The notes below the pieces were generated by a model. The model worked only from the letters and a program-made list of their open reading frames with translations, searched no databases and was not told the DNA's origin. This document shows positions 1-9,289 of a stretch of 64,000 nt of DNA, one piece after another. This DNA is from Chitinophaga fulva. Lineage in GTDB: Bacteria > Bacteroidota > Bacteroidia > Chitinophagales > Chitinophagaceae. A program made the translations under genes and the position numbers. The stretch's first letter is position 1. Each line of letters begins with the position of its first letter. Location: contig NZ_JABBGC010000004.1 of NCBI RefSeq assembly GCF_012927205.1, positions 496,001 to 560,000 on the forward strand, read 5' to 3'.

Positions 1-86
1 GTGTGTCCGGGTAAGAAAATCTTTGCAATATGCCTGATGCCCGCCACCTTCTTAACCATCCTCCGAACTTTTCTTACCTTCGCACC

Positions 87-425
87 ATGAACGAAGAACA
101 ACTGATCTCCTGGGTGAGAAAATGTATACAGCCTATTGGCCCTATCAGCACGCGGCCAATTATGCAGGGACAGGCTATTTATCTGGAAGGTGTTCTCTTC
201 GCTTATGTGGCGGGAGAGCAGCTTTGGTTCCGGACAGATGATGAAAGCGACCTGGTATGGGATGCTGCTGGCAGCGAATGGTTGCGGGGCGCGAAGAAAG
301 ATGGAACGCCTACGTATGAACCTTACCGCAGTGCGCCGGAATCGGCCTATACCGATGAGAAGGAAATGCGTAAATGGGCCAAGCAGGGGATGGCTGCCGG
401 AAGACGCGGCAAAACAAAGCTGTAG
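87..425 (+). CDS. TfoX N-terminal domain family protein
   Basis: A 112-residue protein matching the N-terminal domain of TfoX/Sxy as a stand-alone protein. Visible family features are a glycine-rich strand followed by a start like YLEGVLFAYV, the WFRTDDES segment, the tyrosine-proline stretch near PTYEPYRSAPE and the acidic helix leading to MRKWAKQGM. I chose the ATG at 87 because the 19 residues upstream of it do not resemble the family. In gamma-proteobacteria Sxy controls competence with CRP, but the stand-alone N-terminal domain has no proven role, so none is assigned. It ends 2 bases from the convergent Lrp-type gene, with no room for a terminator. Confidence 0.75.
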   Translation: MNEEQLISWVRKCIQPIGPISTRPIMQGQAIYLEGVLFAYVAGEQLWFRTDDESDLVWDAAGSEWLRGAKKDGTPTYEPYRSAPESAYTDEKEMRKWAKQGMAAGRRGKTKL

Positions 426-427
426 TG

Positions 428-889
428 CTAAAGCGGCACGTTGTAGCTCACCTTCACTTTGTCCATCACTACGTGCGTATAGAAATGTTTCAGGTTTTGA
501 TTATCCATGAGATGTTTTTTGGAGAAAGCCTCAAAATGCGCCATATCCCGGGTATGCACGATGAGCACAAAATCATATGTACCGGTAACATAATAACACT
601 GCGCCACCTCGGCGCAGTTTTTCATGGCGGCCTTGAATTTGTCTATTGACTTAGAGCTGCCTTCATGTAATACCACGTCCACTACACAAGTAATACCTAC
701 GCCTGCCGCCAGGGGAGAAACGATGGCCACATCGGCTTCGATGACTTTTTCATTACGGAGCTTTGTCAGCCGCCGTTGTACGGCGCTCTGGCTCAGGTTC
801 ACCTCTTCGGCAAGCTGCTCCGTGGTGAGCCGGTTGTTTTGCTGTAACAGGCGGAGCAGGGCTTTATCGTAATCATCCAGTTGAAACAT
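428..889 (-). CDS. Lrp/AsnC family transcriptional regulator
   Basis: A 153-residue regulator of the normal length for Lrp/AsnC proteins. Residues 1-60 form the helix-turn-helix (LDDYDKALLRLLQQN, then LSQSAVQRRLTKLRNEKVI) and residues about 70-145 the RAM ligand-binding and oligomerisation domain, including the VTGTYDFVLIV core. Members bind DNA as multimers and respond to amino acids or related metabolites. It is divergent from the PLP-dependent enzyme at 1003, with 113 bases between the starts, so control of that neighbour is a reasonable inference. The effector cannot be read from the sequence. Confidence 0.9.
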   Translation of the reverse strand: MFQLDDYDKALLRLLQQNNRLTTEQLAEEVNLSQSAVQRRLTKLRNEKVIEADVAIVSPLAAGVGITCVVDVVLHEGSSKSIDKFKAAMKNCAEVAQCYYVTGTYDFVLIVHTRDMAHFEAFSKKHLMDNQNLKHFYTHVVMDKVKVSYNVPL

Positions 890-972
890 AATTTACCCGT
901 TTATAATAGGAAAATAGGTAAAATATGCCGGTTATGGATAGATAATGCGGAAATTAGTCACGAATGCGCAGG

Positions 973-980
973 TATTTTTG
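973..980 (+). promoter_or_regulatory. Bacteroidota-type -7 promoter box
   Basis: TATTTTTG fits the Bacteroidota -7 consensus TAnnTTTG exactly. It lies inside an upstream in-frame extension of the PLP-enzyme gene, so transcription would start near 986 and translation must begin later, at 1003 or 1042. No clear TTTG was found at the -33 distance. Confidence 0.45.
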
Positions 981-1002
981 CATAGAGAAAAACAATAATG
1001 CC

Positions 1003-2247
1003 ATGACGTCTGTTTTATCTATTCAAACCCCGGTCGATACTATGTTTTCACAAGAAGAAATACATCGGTTCAGAGAGGAGACTACCGGTACCAGGCATGT
1101 AGTGCACCTGAACAACGCAGGGGCTGGCCTGATGCCCGATGTGGTGACACAGGTGCAGCTGGACCATCTCACGCTGGAATCCCGCATCGGCGGCTATGAA
1201 GCCGCGGCTTTACAAGCGGAAGCTATCAAGGCTTTTTATCAGCAATGTGCGCTGTTGCTGAACTGCAAACCCTCCAATATTGCGTTTACGGCCAGCGCCA
1301 CGGATGCCTATACCAGGGCCTTGTCGGCTATTCCTTTTGAAAAAGACGATGTGATACTGACAGACCGCGATGATTTCGTGTCTAATCAGATCCAGTTCCT
1401 TTCCTTGCAGAAAAGAATAGGCGTCAGGATTGTTCATATTAACAATGCGGCTATCGGTGGGGTGGACCTGGACGATCTGCAGGAAAAGCTGCACCGCCTC
1501 CAGCCCCGGCTGCTGGCGATTACACATATCCCCACCAATTCCGGACTGGTGCAGCCTGTGGAAGATATCGCCGCTATTTACGACAGTTATTCAAAAACAC
1601 ATCCCGGTAAAACCTGGTACATACTGGATGCCTGCCAGAGCGCCGGACAAATGAAGCTGGATGTAAAAACATTGCAATGCGATTTTCTGAGCATGACCTG
1701 CCGTAAGTTCCTGAGAGGGCCCCGTGGCACCGGCGCGCTCTATATTAGTGACAGGGCTTTGCAGGCTGGCCTGGAGCCGATGTTCATCGATATGCGGGGC
1801 GCTGAATGGACGGAGAAAGATACTTACCAACAACAGCCCGATGCCAAACGGTTTGAGGACTGGGAGTTTGCTTACTCCACGGTGATAGGTACCAAAGCGG
1901 CGATTGAATATTGCTTACATATCGGAGAAGAACGTATCTGGCAGCAGGTGCGGTTCATGGCTGCATTGACAAGGGAAAAGTTAGCTGCGCTCGACAAGGT
2001 AAGGGTATTGGACCGTGGACCGGAAAGAGGCGGACTGGTGACCTTTCATGTGGCAGGCAATGATCCCGTGCATATCGTGAAGGAGCTGTTACAAAGAAAG
2101 ATCAATGTAGTGCCCAGCTACCGCGCCTTTGGGGTGCTGGACTTTGATGAGAAAGGTGTGAAATGGGCGGTGAGGGCTTCGCCGCATTACTATAATACCG
2201 TAGATGAGATAGACTTTTTCATTGAGTCATTAAAGGAAATCATATAA
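1003..2247 (+). CDS. Class V aminotransferase-fold PLP-dependent enzyme
   Basis: A PLP enzyme of about 414 residues in the class V fold (isopenicillin-N epimerase, cysteine desulfurase and selenocysteine lyase relatives). The N-terminal HLNNAGAG segment binds cofactor phosphate. DACQSAGQ carries the Asp that contacts the pyridine nitrogen. Lys235 in CRKFLRGPRGTG is the predicted Schiff-base lysine. No cysteine loop typical of desulfurases is evident, so a lyase, epimerase or transaminase role is possible and the substrate is unknown. An in-frame ATG exists at 964, but a -7 promoter box lies between it and 1003, so I took 1003; 1042 is also possible. It is divergent from an Lrp regulator, and a strong hairpin follows the stop. 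Confidence 0.85.
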   Translation: MTSVLSIQTPVDTMFSQEEIHRFREETTGTRHVVHLNNAGAGLMPDVVTQVQLDHLTLESRIGGYEAAALQAEAIKAFYQQCALLLNCKPSNIAFTASATDAYTRALSAIPFEKDDVILTDRDDFVSNQIQFLSLQKRIGVRIVHINNAAIGGVDLDDLQEKLHRLQPRLLAITHIPTNSGLVQPVEDIAAIYDSYSKTHPGKTWYILDACQSAGQMKLDVKTLQCDFLSMTCRKFLRGPRGTGALYISDRALQAGLEPMFIDMRGAEWTEKDTYQQQPDAKRFEDWEFAYSTVIGTKAAIEYCLHIGEERIWQQVRFMAALTREKLAALDKVRVLDRGPERGGLVTFHVAGNDPVHIVKELLQRKINVVPSYRAFGVLDFDEKGVKWAVRASPHYYNTVDEIDFFIESLKEII

Positions 2248-2252
2248 ACGAT

Positions 2253-2290
2253 AGGAGGTGTCTCAGAAAAAGGGACACCTCTTTTTTTAT
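2253..2290 (+). terminator. Rho-independent terminator after the PLP enzyme gene
   Basis: Bases 2253-2264 pair with 2272-2283 (core GAGGTGTC with GACACCTC) around a 7-base A-rich loop, followed directly by a run of eight T. It sits 6 bases after the stop codon. Confidence 0.85.
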
Positions 2291-2598
2291 TAAGCGTATG
2301 TTTTACCCTCACAGCGAAAAAAGTATGCGTCTTTGTTAAAATCAAATGAACAACCTATACTATTTTTCTCCATATTTGCTATAAGATTCAACCGAAATTT
2401 AAAGACCTTGAGCGAACAGGAAGCAGAAAACCGTGACTCCCGAAAAGTGCTGTAAAATCAAAACAGAACTGTATTTCCACTAACTGAAACTAAAGCTGAT
2501 CCTTGTACTGACGAGCGTTATGAAATCCTGAAGACGACCACGTTTCCACTGATTTTTTTGCCGACAAATGATGACTGACTAAAGATGTTTTTACTGCT

Positions 2599-2619
2599 AT
2601 TTTAATGCAAACGATTGCA
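2599..2619 (+). promoter_or_regulatory. LacI-type operator-like repeat, copy 1
   Basis: First copy of a perfect 21-base direct repeat. Its core at 2606-2619, TGCAAACGATTGCA, is palindromic at 12 of 14 positions around a central CG, the shape of LacI/GalR family operators. No LacI-family regulator gene is in the window. The centre is 85 bases from that of copy 2. Confidence 0.5.
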
Positions 2620-2683
2620 TTTCAAATGGTTAACTACTGCCAATCTGATCAGGAAGATAGCAGTGGTAATGCTTTTCCTGGCA

Positions 2684-2704
2684 ATTTTAATGCAAACGAT
2701 TGCA
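2684..2704 (+). promoter_or_regulatory. LacI-type operator-like repeat, copy 2
   Basis: Second perfect copy of the 21-base repeat, with the same palindromic core at 2691-2704. It lies 185 bases before the SusC start. An 85-base centre-to-centre spacing is about eight helical turns, which would allow one tetrameric repressor to bridge both sites by looping (inference). Confidence 0.5.
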
Positions 2705-2888
2705 GAATAAAACAACTATTTATCAACCATAAAACCAGTACGCATGTACGAAAATTTACCAGTACCATAATAAAAACAATACAACACTGATATCAACCAA
2801 AGCAGTTTAATTACCAGCAGGAGCTATTACAGTGCCCTGCCTGAGAGACCTATGCCCATGGCCCACGGTCTGCCTAAATAAATTTCAC

Positions 2889-5800
2889 ATGAAAAACAGA
2901 ATCCTCTTTCTCCTATGTTGCATAGGGGTGTCATTGCTGGTACTCCTGCCGGGAAAAACACCTGCACAACAGACGGGCGCCGTCACGGAAAAAAAAGCGG
3001 ACCTTAAAAAGGAAGTCCGCGGACAAGTGACGGATACTTCCGGTTCACCCATGCCCGGTGTCACCGTACTGGTGAAAAACAGTCCCAATATCGGTACCAC
3101 TACCGACATGAACGGCCGATACACCCTCGTAGTGCCGGACAACACTACCGTGATCGTATATACGATGGTAGGCTATACACCACAGGAAATACCGCTCAAT
3201 ACCCGCGGTATCATCAACGTAAAACTAAAAGCCTCTTCCAGTCAGCTGAATGAAACGGTCATCGTGGCCTATGGTAAACAGAAAAAAGCTTCGGTCATCG
3301 GCTCTATCACCACCATCAATCCGGGTGAACTGAAAGTACCTTCCAGCAATCTTACCACGGCACTGGCGGGGCGCCTCGCCGGCGTAATCGCCTACCAGCG
3401 CAGCGGCGAGCCAGGCATGGACAACGCGGAATTCTTTATCCGCGGCGCCACTACCTTCGGCTACAAAAAGAGCCCGCTCATCCTCATCGATGGTATCGAA
3501 TATGATGTAACGGAACTGGCCCGCCTCAACACAGATGACATCGCCAGCTTCTCTATCATGAAAGACGCTACGGCCAACGCCCTCTATGGCGCCCGCGGCG
3601 CCAACGGCGTAATTCTCGTCACTACAAAAGAAGGCAAGGAAGGCAAAGCTAAATTCAACCTCCGCCTGGAAAACTCCATCTCTGCCCCCACCCGCGACGT
3701 GGAACTGGCAGACCCGATCACCTATATGGAGCTGAACAACGAAGCAGTGCTCACCCGTAACCCACTGGCACCGGTCACCTACCCGCAAAGCAAAATAGAC
3801 AACACCAAAGCAGGCACCAATAAAGACGTATTCCCTACCACCAACTGGAAAGAGATGCTCTTTAAAAAACAAACGGTGAATAAACGCGCTAACTTCAACC
3901 TCGGCGGCGGCGGACAAATAGCAACCTATTTCGTGTCCGGCGGCTATACGAAAGATAACGGCATCCTCAACGTGGACGGCCGCAACAACTTCAACAATAA
4001 CATCGATCTCACTACCTATACGCTGCGTTCCAACGTCAATATCCGGGTTACCAAATCCACCAGTGCGATGGTACGCCTGCACGGCACCTTCGATGAATAT
4101 AAAGGCCCGATAGACGGCGGCGAAAAACTCTATCAGAAAATGATCTGGTCCAACCAGGTGCTTTTCCCGGCGTATTACCCTGCGGACGATGCCCACCAGT
4201 TCGTTTCCCACCCGCTCTTCGGCAACTTCAACAACGGTGAATACCTGAACCCCTACGCTGACATGGTGAAGGGATACAAACAGTACTCCCGCTCCCTCAT
4301 GCTGGCGCAGTTTGAAATAAAACAGGACCTGTCTTCTTTCATCACGAAAGGATTGTCTGTCCGCGCTATGATGAACACCAACCGGCAGGCTTACTTCGAT
4401 GTGTCCCGCCAGTATAATCCCTTCTGGTATGCTGCCAACAACTACGATAAGCTCAACAACACTTACGTATTGCGGGACATCAACCCTGACCAGGGTACAG
4501 ACTACCTGAACTATGTACCGGGCAAAAGGACCGTGGCTTCTACCTTCTACCTGGAATCTGCAGTTGACTATAACAGGACTTTCGATAAACACGGTCTGGC
4601 TGGCATGCTCATCTTCATTGCACGCAACAACCTCCAGACGATCGATGATATTTCCAATCCTTCTGTGAACCTGTTGCAGAAATCGCTGCCCTCCCGTAAC
4701 CTGGGACTGTCCGGCCGCGCCACCTATTCCTACGATAACCGTTTCTTCGGTGAATTTAACTTCGGCTACAACGGCTCCGAACGTTTCTATAAAACAGAAC
4801 GCTACGGCTTCTTCCCCTCCGCAGGGGCGGCCTGGTTCGTGTCTAACGAAAAATTCTTTAAGCCGTTGGAAAGGGTGGTCAATAAGCTGAAGATCAGAGC
4901 GAACTACGGCCTCGTGGGTAATGATGCCATCGGTAACGAAGATGACCGCTTTTTCTACCTCTCCAACGTGAACATGAACGATAGCAAGAAAGGCGCTACT
5001 TTTGGCGTAAATGGCGGCTATTCCCGTTCAGGAATCTCCATCGGCCGCTATGATAACCAGGCCATCACCTGGGAAACGGCCAGGAACTCCACCTTCGGAC
5101 TGGAGATCAGCCTTTTCAATAAACTGGACATCATCGCGGAATATTTTACGGAACAACGTTACAATATCCTGATGGACCGTGCTTCCACGCCCAAGACCAT
5201 GGGCTTGCAGGCTACGCCCAAAGCCAATGTGGGCAAAGCACAATCCAATGCTTTCGACTTCACGGCGGATTTCAATACCAACATCGGCAAAGAGTTTTTC
5301 CTGACCATGCGTGGTAACTTCACCTTCGCACGCAATAAATTCCAGGCCTACGAAGAGCCCCGCTATGATGAATGGTACCGTTACCATGTGGGCTACCCGA
5401 TTTCCCAACGCTGGGGATACATCGCGGAGCGCCTCTTTATCGATGATGAAGAAGTAAGAAGCTCTCCCCAACAGGCTTTCGGCAACTTCAAAACCATGGG
5501 CGGCGATATCAAATTCCGTGATGTGAACGGCGACGGCCAGATCACTCCCAGCGATATGGTGCCCATCGGTTATCCTACTACACCGGAAATTATCTATGGC
5601 TTCGGCTTCAGCGCCAAATACAAAGGCGTGGATTTCTCCGCTTTCTTCCAGGGTTCTGCCCGTTCTTCCTTCTGGATCGATGTAAACGCAACTTCGCCTT
5701 TTATCGATGTAGATGACAACGGTGCGGTGACTTCTGAAACACAGCTGCTGAAAGCATATGCAGACAGCCACTGGTCTGAGGAGAACCGCAACCTGTACGC

Positions 5801-6086
5801 TCTCTGGCCCCGCCTCAGCCCTGTGCTCAACACCAACAGCACCCAGAGCAGTACCTGGTTCATGCGCAACGGCGCCTTCCTCCGCCTCAAACAGGTGGAA
5901 CTGGGCTACACCGTGCCACAGCGTCTTATACAGCGTATACACATGTCTAATCTGCGTATATACGCCAACGCTACCAACCTGATCACTTTCTCCAAATTCA
6001 AACTGTGGGATATCGAAATGGGGGGTAAAGGCCTCGGTTACCCGATTCAGCGTGTGGTCAATTTCGGGTTGATGGTCGGCTTCTGA
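2889..6086 (+). CDS. SusC/RagA family TonB-linked outer membrane protein
   Basis: A 1065-residue TonB-dependent transporter that would import oligosaccharides with its SusD partner. An N-terminal signal peptide (start at 2889, ending near TPAQQ) precedes a carboxypeptidase-regulatory-like domain at about residues 43-125 (VRGQVTDTSGSPMPGV), a plug at about 130-260 with LILIDGIEYD and NALYGARGANGVILVTTK, and a long beta-barrel ending in an aromatic residue. There is no STN domain, unlike the second SusC in this window, so direct FecR signalling is not expected. SusD starts 20 bases downstream. The paired operator-like repeats upstream point to repression by a LacI-type protein. Substrate is not evident; the downstream GH105 gene suggests a pectin-derived oligosaccharide. 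Confidence 0.93.
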   Translation: MKNRILFLLCCIGVSLLVLLPGKTPAQQTGAVTEKKADLKKEVRGQVTDTSGSPMPGVTVLVKNSPNIGTTTDMNGRYTLVVPDNTTVIVYTMVGYTPQEIPLNTRGIINVKLKASSSQLNETVIVAYGKQKKASVIGSITTINPGELKVPSSNLTTALAGRLAGVIAYQRSGEPGMDNAEFFIRGATTFGYKKSPLILIDGIEYDVTELARLNTDDIASFSIMKDATANALYGARGANGVILVTTKEGKEGKAKFNLRLENSISAPTRDVELADPITYMELNNEAVLTRNPLAPVTYPQSKIDNTKAGTNKDVFPTTNWKEMLFKKQTVNKRANFNLGGGGQIATYFVSGGYTKDNGILNVDGRNNFNNNIDLTTYTLRSNVNIRVTKSTSAMVRLHGTFDEYKGPIDGGEKLYQKMIWSNQVLFPAYYPADDAHQFVSHPLFGNFNNGEYLNPYADMVKGYKQYSRSLMLAQFEIKQDLSSFITKGLSVRAMMNTNRQAYFDVSRQYNPFWYAANNYDKLNNTYVLRDINPDQGTDYLNYVPGKRTVASTFYLESAVDYNRTFDKHGLAGMLIFIARNNLQTIDDISNPSVNLLQKSLPSRNLGLSGRATYSYDNRFFGEFNFGYNGSERFYKTERYGFFPSAGAAWFVSNEKFFKPLERVVNKLKIRANYGLVGNDAIGNEDDRFFYLSNVNMNDSKKGATFGVNGGYSRSGISIGRYDNQAITWETARNSTFGLEISLFNKLDIIAEYFTEQRYNILMDRASTPKTMGLQATPKANVGKAQSNAFDFTADFNTNIGKEFFLTMRGNFTFARNKFQAYEEPRYDEWYRYHVGYPISQRWGYIAERLFIDDEEVRSSPQQAFGNFKTMGGDIKFRDVNGDGQITPSDMVPIGYPTTPEIIYGFGFSAKYKGVDFSAFFQGSARSSFWIDVNATSPFIDVDDNGAVTSETQLLKAYADSHWSEENRNLYALWPRLSPVLNTNSTQSSTWFMRNGAFLRLKQVELGYTVPQRLIQRIHMSNLRIYANATNLITFSKFKLWDIEMGGKGLGYPIQRVVNFGLMVGF

Positions 6087-6106
6087 TAACTTATAAAAAT
6101 TCAATC

Positions 6107-8026
6107 ATGAGATATAAAATATTGATCGCACTGGTATGGATAGGCGCTTTCTGCTCTTGCAGCAAGTACCTCGATGTGGTACCGGATAACGTGCCTACGA
6201 TCGACAATGCTTTCACCCTGCGCTCTTCCGCAGAGAAATACCTGTTCACCTGTTTCTCCTACATGCCTAAAAACGGGCATTTCAACGATAATGTGGCTTT
6301 CAACGGCGCCGATGAAGTATGGTACGATGATCCCATCCGTGATGTGGACCCTACCAATTTCAATATTGCCAAAGGGCTGCAAAGTATGACCAGTCCGCTG
6401 GCCAACTACTGGAGCGGATCGGCCCGTGGTACCTCCCTGTTTATTGGCATCCGCGACTGTAACACGTTCCTGGCCAACATTGACAAAGTGAGGGAGCTGC
6501 GCCAGTACGAGCGCGAAAGATGGATTGCGGAAGTGAAATTCCTGAAAGCATATTATCATTTCTTCCTGCTCCGTTGCTATGGCCCAATTCCATTGATCAA
6601 AGAAAACCTGCCCGTTTCTGCCGGTTCAGAGGAAGTACAGGTATACCGTCAACCGGTAGATACCTGTATCAACTACATCGTGCAGCTGTTGGATGAAGCA
6701 GCCGGCAACGAGTTCCTGCCAGCTAAACTGGAAGGTACAGAGAACACCGAGCTGGGAAGGATCACCAAATGCATCGTGCTGGCGCTGAAAGCCAAAGTAC
6801 TGATGACTGCCGCCAGCCCGTTCTTCAACGGTAACCCCGACTACAGCCGGATGATAGATAACCGGGGCGTACAGCTGTTCTCTCCCAACTATAACGCGGA
6901 AAAATGGAACCGTGCGGCACAAGCCTGTAAGGAAGCCATTGAGCTCTGTCACGCAAATGGATACACGCTGTATCATTTCCCGGGCAACTTCGGCTACAAG
7001 ATCAACGACACTTTACAGACGCAGCTGGATATTCGTGCAGCCATGACCGATAAACAGAATAATACAGAAGTAATATGGCCCAATACCAACAGCACCGCAG
7101 GAGATATTCAACGCTGGTCCATGCCGCTGATCGCCAACGGCGCCAGCACCTCCGGACCTAAAGGCATCATCGCGCCCACGCTGAAGATGATCGAAATGTT
7201 CTATTCCAAAAATGGTGTGCCTATCACGGAAGACAAGAATTGGGATTACAGCAAACGTTACACGTTACGTACCGCTGCAGCTCCTGATAAATTCTACATC
7301 AAAACCGGTGAGCAAACCGTGGAACTGCATTACGACCGTGAGCCGAGGTTCTATGCCGATGTGGCTTTTGACCGTGCGGTATGGTTCGGTAACTGGATAT
7401 TGAACTACAACAAAGACAGCGCCCTGTATTTCGTGAAAGCCCGCGCCACGGAAATCGCTTCCAGAAGAGGTATCAGCAACTACTCCGTGACTGGTTACTG
7501 GGTGAAGAAAACAGTGAACATAGAAAGCAGCGCCGCCACCGATGGTAATATTGCCAACGGGCTGGTAGCCTATCCATGGCCGGAAATGCGGCTGGCAGAC
7601 CTGTACCTGCTGTATTCCGAAGCACTGAATGAAGTGAATGGCCCCGGCGGCGGTACCACCCAGTGGATCAACCAGGTAAGGGCACGTGCCGGGCTCAAAT
7701 CTGTGGAGGAAGCATGGACCAACTTCTCCAAGAACCCTACGAAATACACCACCAAAGAAGGTATGCGGGAGATCATCCAGCAGGAGAGAGGCATCGAGCT
7801 GTGTTTTGAAGGACAACGTTTCTGGGACCTGAGAAGATGGAAAACCGCGCACGTAGCCCTCAACAACCCCATCAAGGGATGGGACATCACACAGAATGCA
7901 GCGCCTTCCTATTACAAGGAAGTGCTGTTGTTCAACCAGCGCTTTGGTATGCGTGACTACCTGTGGCCGATAGAAAACGCAGAGATGATCATCAACAAAA
8001 ACCTGGTGCAGAACCCGGGCTGGTAA
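6107..8026 (+). CDS. RagB/SusD family nutrient-uptake outer membrane lipoprotein
   Basis: A 639-residue SusD-type lipoprotein that caps the neighbouring SusC and binds glycan at the cell surface. The signal peptide ends in a lipobox (GAFCSCSKYLD), giving a lipidated cysteine. TPR-like helices surround AEVKFLKAYYHFFLLRCYGPIPL, and the C-terminal signature QERGIELCFEGQRFWDLRRW is nearly perfect for the family. Length is at the upper end of the usual range. The gene lies 20 bases after SusC and 28 before the next lipoprotein, so they should share a transcript. Confidence 0.94.
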   Translation: MRYKILIALVWIGAFCSCSKYLDVVPDNVPTIDNAFTLRSSAEKYLFTCFSYMPKNGHFNDNVAFNGADEVWYDDPIRDVDPTNFNIAKGLQSMTSPLANYWSGSARGTSLFIGIRDCNTFLANIDKVRELRQYERERWIAEVKFLKAYYHFFLLRCYGPIPLIKENLPVSAGSEEVQVYRQPVDTCINYIVQLLDEAAGNEFLPAKLEGTENTELGRITKCIVLALKAKVLMTAASPFFNGNPDYSRMIDNRGVQLFSPNYNAEKWNRAAQACKEAIELCHANGYTLYHFPGNFGYKINDTLQTQLDIRAAMTDKQNNTEVIWPNTNSTAGDIQRWSMPLIANGASTSGPKGIIAPTLKMIEMFYSKNGVPITEDKNWDYSKRYTLRTAAAPDKFYIKTGEQTVELHYDREPRFYADVAFDRAVWFGNWILNYNKDSALYFVKARATEIASRRGISNYSVTGYWVKKTVNIESSAATDGNIANGLVAYPWPEMRLADLYLLYSEALNEVNGPGGGTTQWINQVRARAGLKSVEEAWTNFSKNPTKYTTKEGMREIIQQERGIELCFEGQRFWDLRRWKTAHVALNNPIKGWDITQNAAPSYYKEVLLFNQRFGMRDYLWPIENAEMIINKNLVQNPGW

Positions 8027-8054
8027 TCTTTTTATGATGCTAAAACTTACTGAA

Positions 8055-9275
8055 ATGAAACGTTTTCATATCCTCTTATGTATGCTGGCTGCATGTAGCG
8101 CCTGCAAACAAGATCACATAGGGCCTATCTCTGACGATAAAGCACAACCTAATCCGGTCATGAATGCGACGGCCATAGGCATGGCAGGCGCAGCGGAGAT
8201 ATCCTATTCCCTTCCTGATGATCAAAACCTGTCCTACGTAAGGGCGGAGTTTGAAATCAATGGGGTGAAAAAAGAAGCTAAATCTTCCTACTTCAAAAGA
8301 TCGGTACGGGTGGAAGGTTTTGGCGATACTGCCGAACATACCGTTACCCTGTACACGGTCAGTCGTGCGGAAGTAGCTTCCACACCGGTGCAGATAAAGG
8401 TGAAACCTTTGCCGCCGGCCATCTGGAAAGTGTATAAGTCGCTGGATGTGGCGGAAGCTTTCGGCGGACTGCAGGTGAAGTTCAGCAATGAAGACAAGGG
8501 GAAGATCGTGATCGTTACCCTGCTCTATGATCCTGCTGCCAAAGAGTGGCGTAATGTGAACAACTTCTATTATGGGCTGGATTCCGGTAAGTTCACCGTA
8601 CGTGGGCTGCAGCCGGTGAAACAGCGGTTCGGCATCTATATCAAAGACCGGTGGGACAACAAAAGTGATACCCTCCGGTTTGAACTGACACCCATATACG
8701 AAGAAGAACTGGACAAAACGAAGTTCGTAAGCGCCATGAAGAAAAAATACCCGATACCGCAAGTGGCGCCGTTACCGAAAACGCCGGGTGTGCAGATCGT
8801 GGAGCCGGGCAACCTGTCGTCCTGGCCTATTGAAAACATGTGGAACGGTATCATTGGCAACGAAGGATATCATACCACCGAAAACAAAGATGTGCCTATC
8901 TGGGTACCGATTGATCTTGGTGTAAAAGCGGTGATCAGCCGTTACAAGATCTGGCAGCGGCAGGCAGGATATATCTACAACCACGGTAATCCGCATGAAT
9001 GGGAGCTCTGGGGCACCAATACCCCCACAGATGTGAACAGCTGGGTGAAGCTGGACCACCAGATCATGGAGAAGCCTTCCGGACTGCCGCTGGGGCAGAA
9101 CTCCAACGAAGATATTGATGCCGCCGCCGCAGGGCAGGAATATGAGCTGCCCATTGGTTCACCGGCGGTACGGTATATCGCCTGGAAACATATCGACAGT
9201 TGGGCGGCTGTGGATGGTATTATCGGGCATCTCCATATCAGTGAGATATCTATCTGGGGACAAATCAAAAAATAA
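8055..9275 (+). CDS. DUF5000/DUF4959-type surface lipoprotein of the Sus locus
   Basis: A 406-residue lipoprotein (lipobox near AACSACKQD), starting at the ATG at 8055. Residues about 30-130 look like a fibronectin-like DUF4959 strand domain and the middle like DUF5126. The C-terminal 150 residues resemble the discoidin-like DUF5000 domain (WVPIDLGVKAVISRYKIWQR, NPHEWELWGT, VRYIAWKH). Such proteins are regular third genes of SusC/SusD loci and are thought to bind glycan at the surface. No catalytic motif is visible. Family names are from memory of motif patterns, so the exact domain borders are approximate. Confidence 0.78.
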   Translation: MKRFHILLCMLAACSACKQDHIGPISDDKAQPNPVMNATAIGMAGAAEISYSLPDDQNLSYVRAEFEINGVKKEAKSSYFKRSVRVEGFGDTAEHTVTLYTVSRAEVASTPVQIKVKPLPPAIWKVYKSLDVAEAFGGLQVKFSNEDKGKIVIVTLLYDPAAKEWRNVNNFYYGLDSGKFTVRGLQPVKQRFGIYIKDRWDNKSDTLRFELTPIYEEELDKTKFVSAMKKKYPIPQVAPLPKTPGVQIVEPGNLSSWPIENMWNGIIGNEGYHTTENKDVPIWVPIDLGVKAVISRYKIWQRQAGYIYNHGNPHEWELWGTNTPTDVNSWVKLDHQIMEKPSGLPLGQNSNEDIDAAAAGQEYELPIGSPAVRYIAWKHIDSWAAVDGIIGHLHISEISIWGQIKK

Positions 9276-9289
9276 TTAAAACAGTTATC

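Larger units (their letters stand above)
2291..2888. other. Long leader region upstream of the first SusC gene
   Basis: About 600 bases with no convincing gene. The only clear elements are the two operator-like repeats at 2599-2619 and 2684-2704. CATATTTG at 2371-2378 matches the -7 consensus at seven of eight positions but lacks a -33 partner. In-frame extension of SusC to 2832 is possible but unlikely, because the signal peptide starts at 2889. A 61-residue reading frame at 2605-2790 contains both repeats and looks spurious. Confidence 0.5.

Noticed and set aside
2605..2790. 61-codon frame in the SusC leader region
   Set aside because: It contains both operator-like repeats, has no family match and lies in an untranslated leader.
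3225..4592. 455-codon open frame on the minus strand inside the first SusC gene
   Set aside because: It is antisense to a well-matched SusC gene; the GC pattern of the + strand codons keeps the opposite frame open. The translation resembles no known protein family.
5028..6104. 358-codon minus-strand frame over the end of SusC
   Set aside because: Antisense shadow of SusC; no start context and no recognisable domain.
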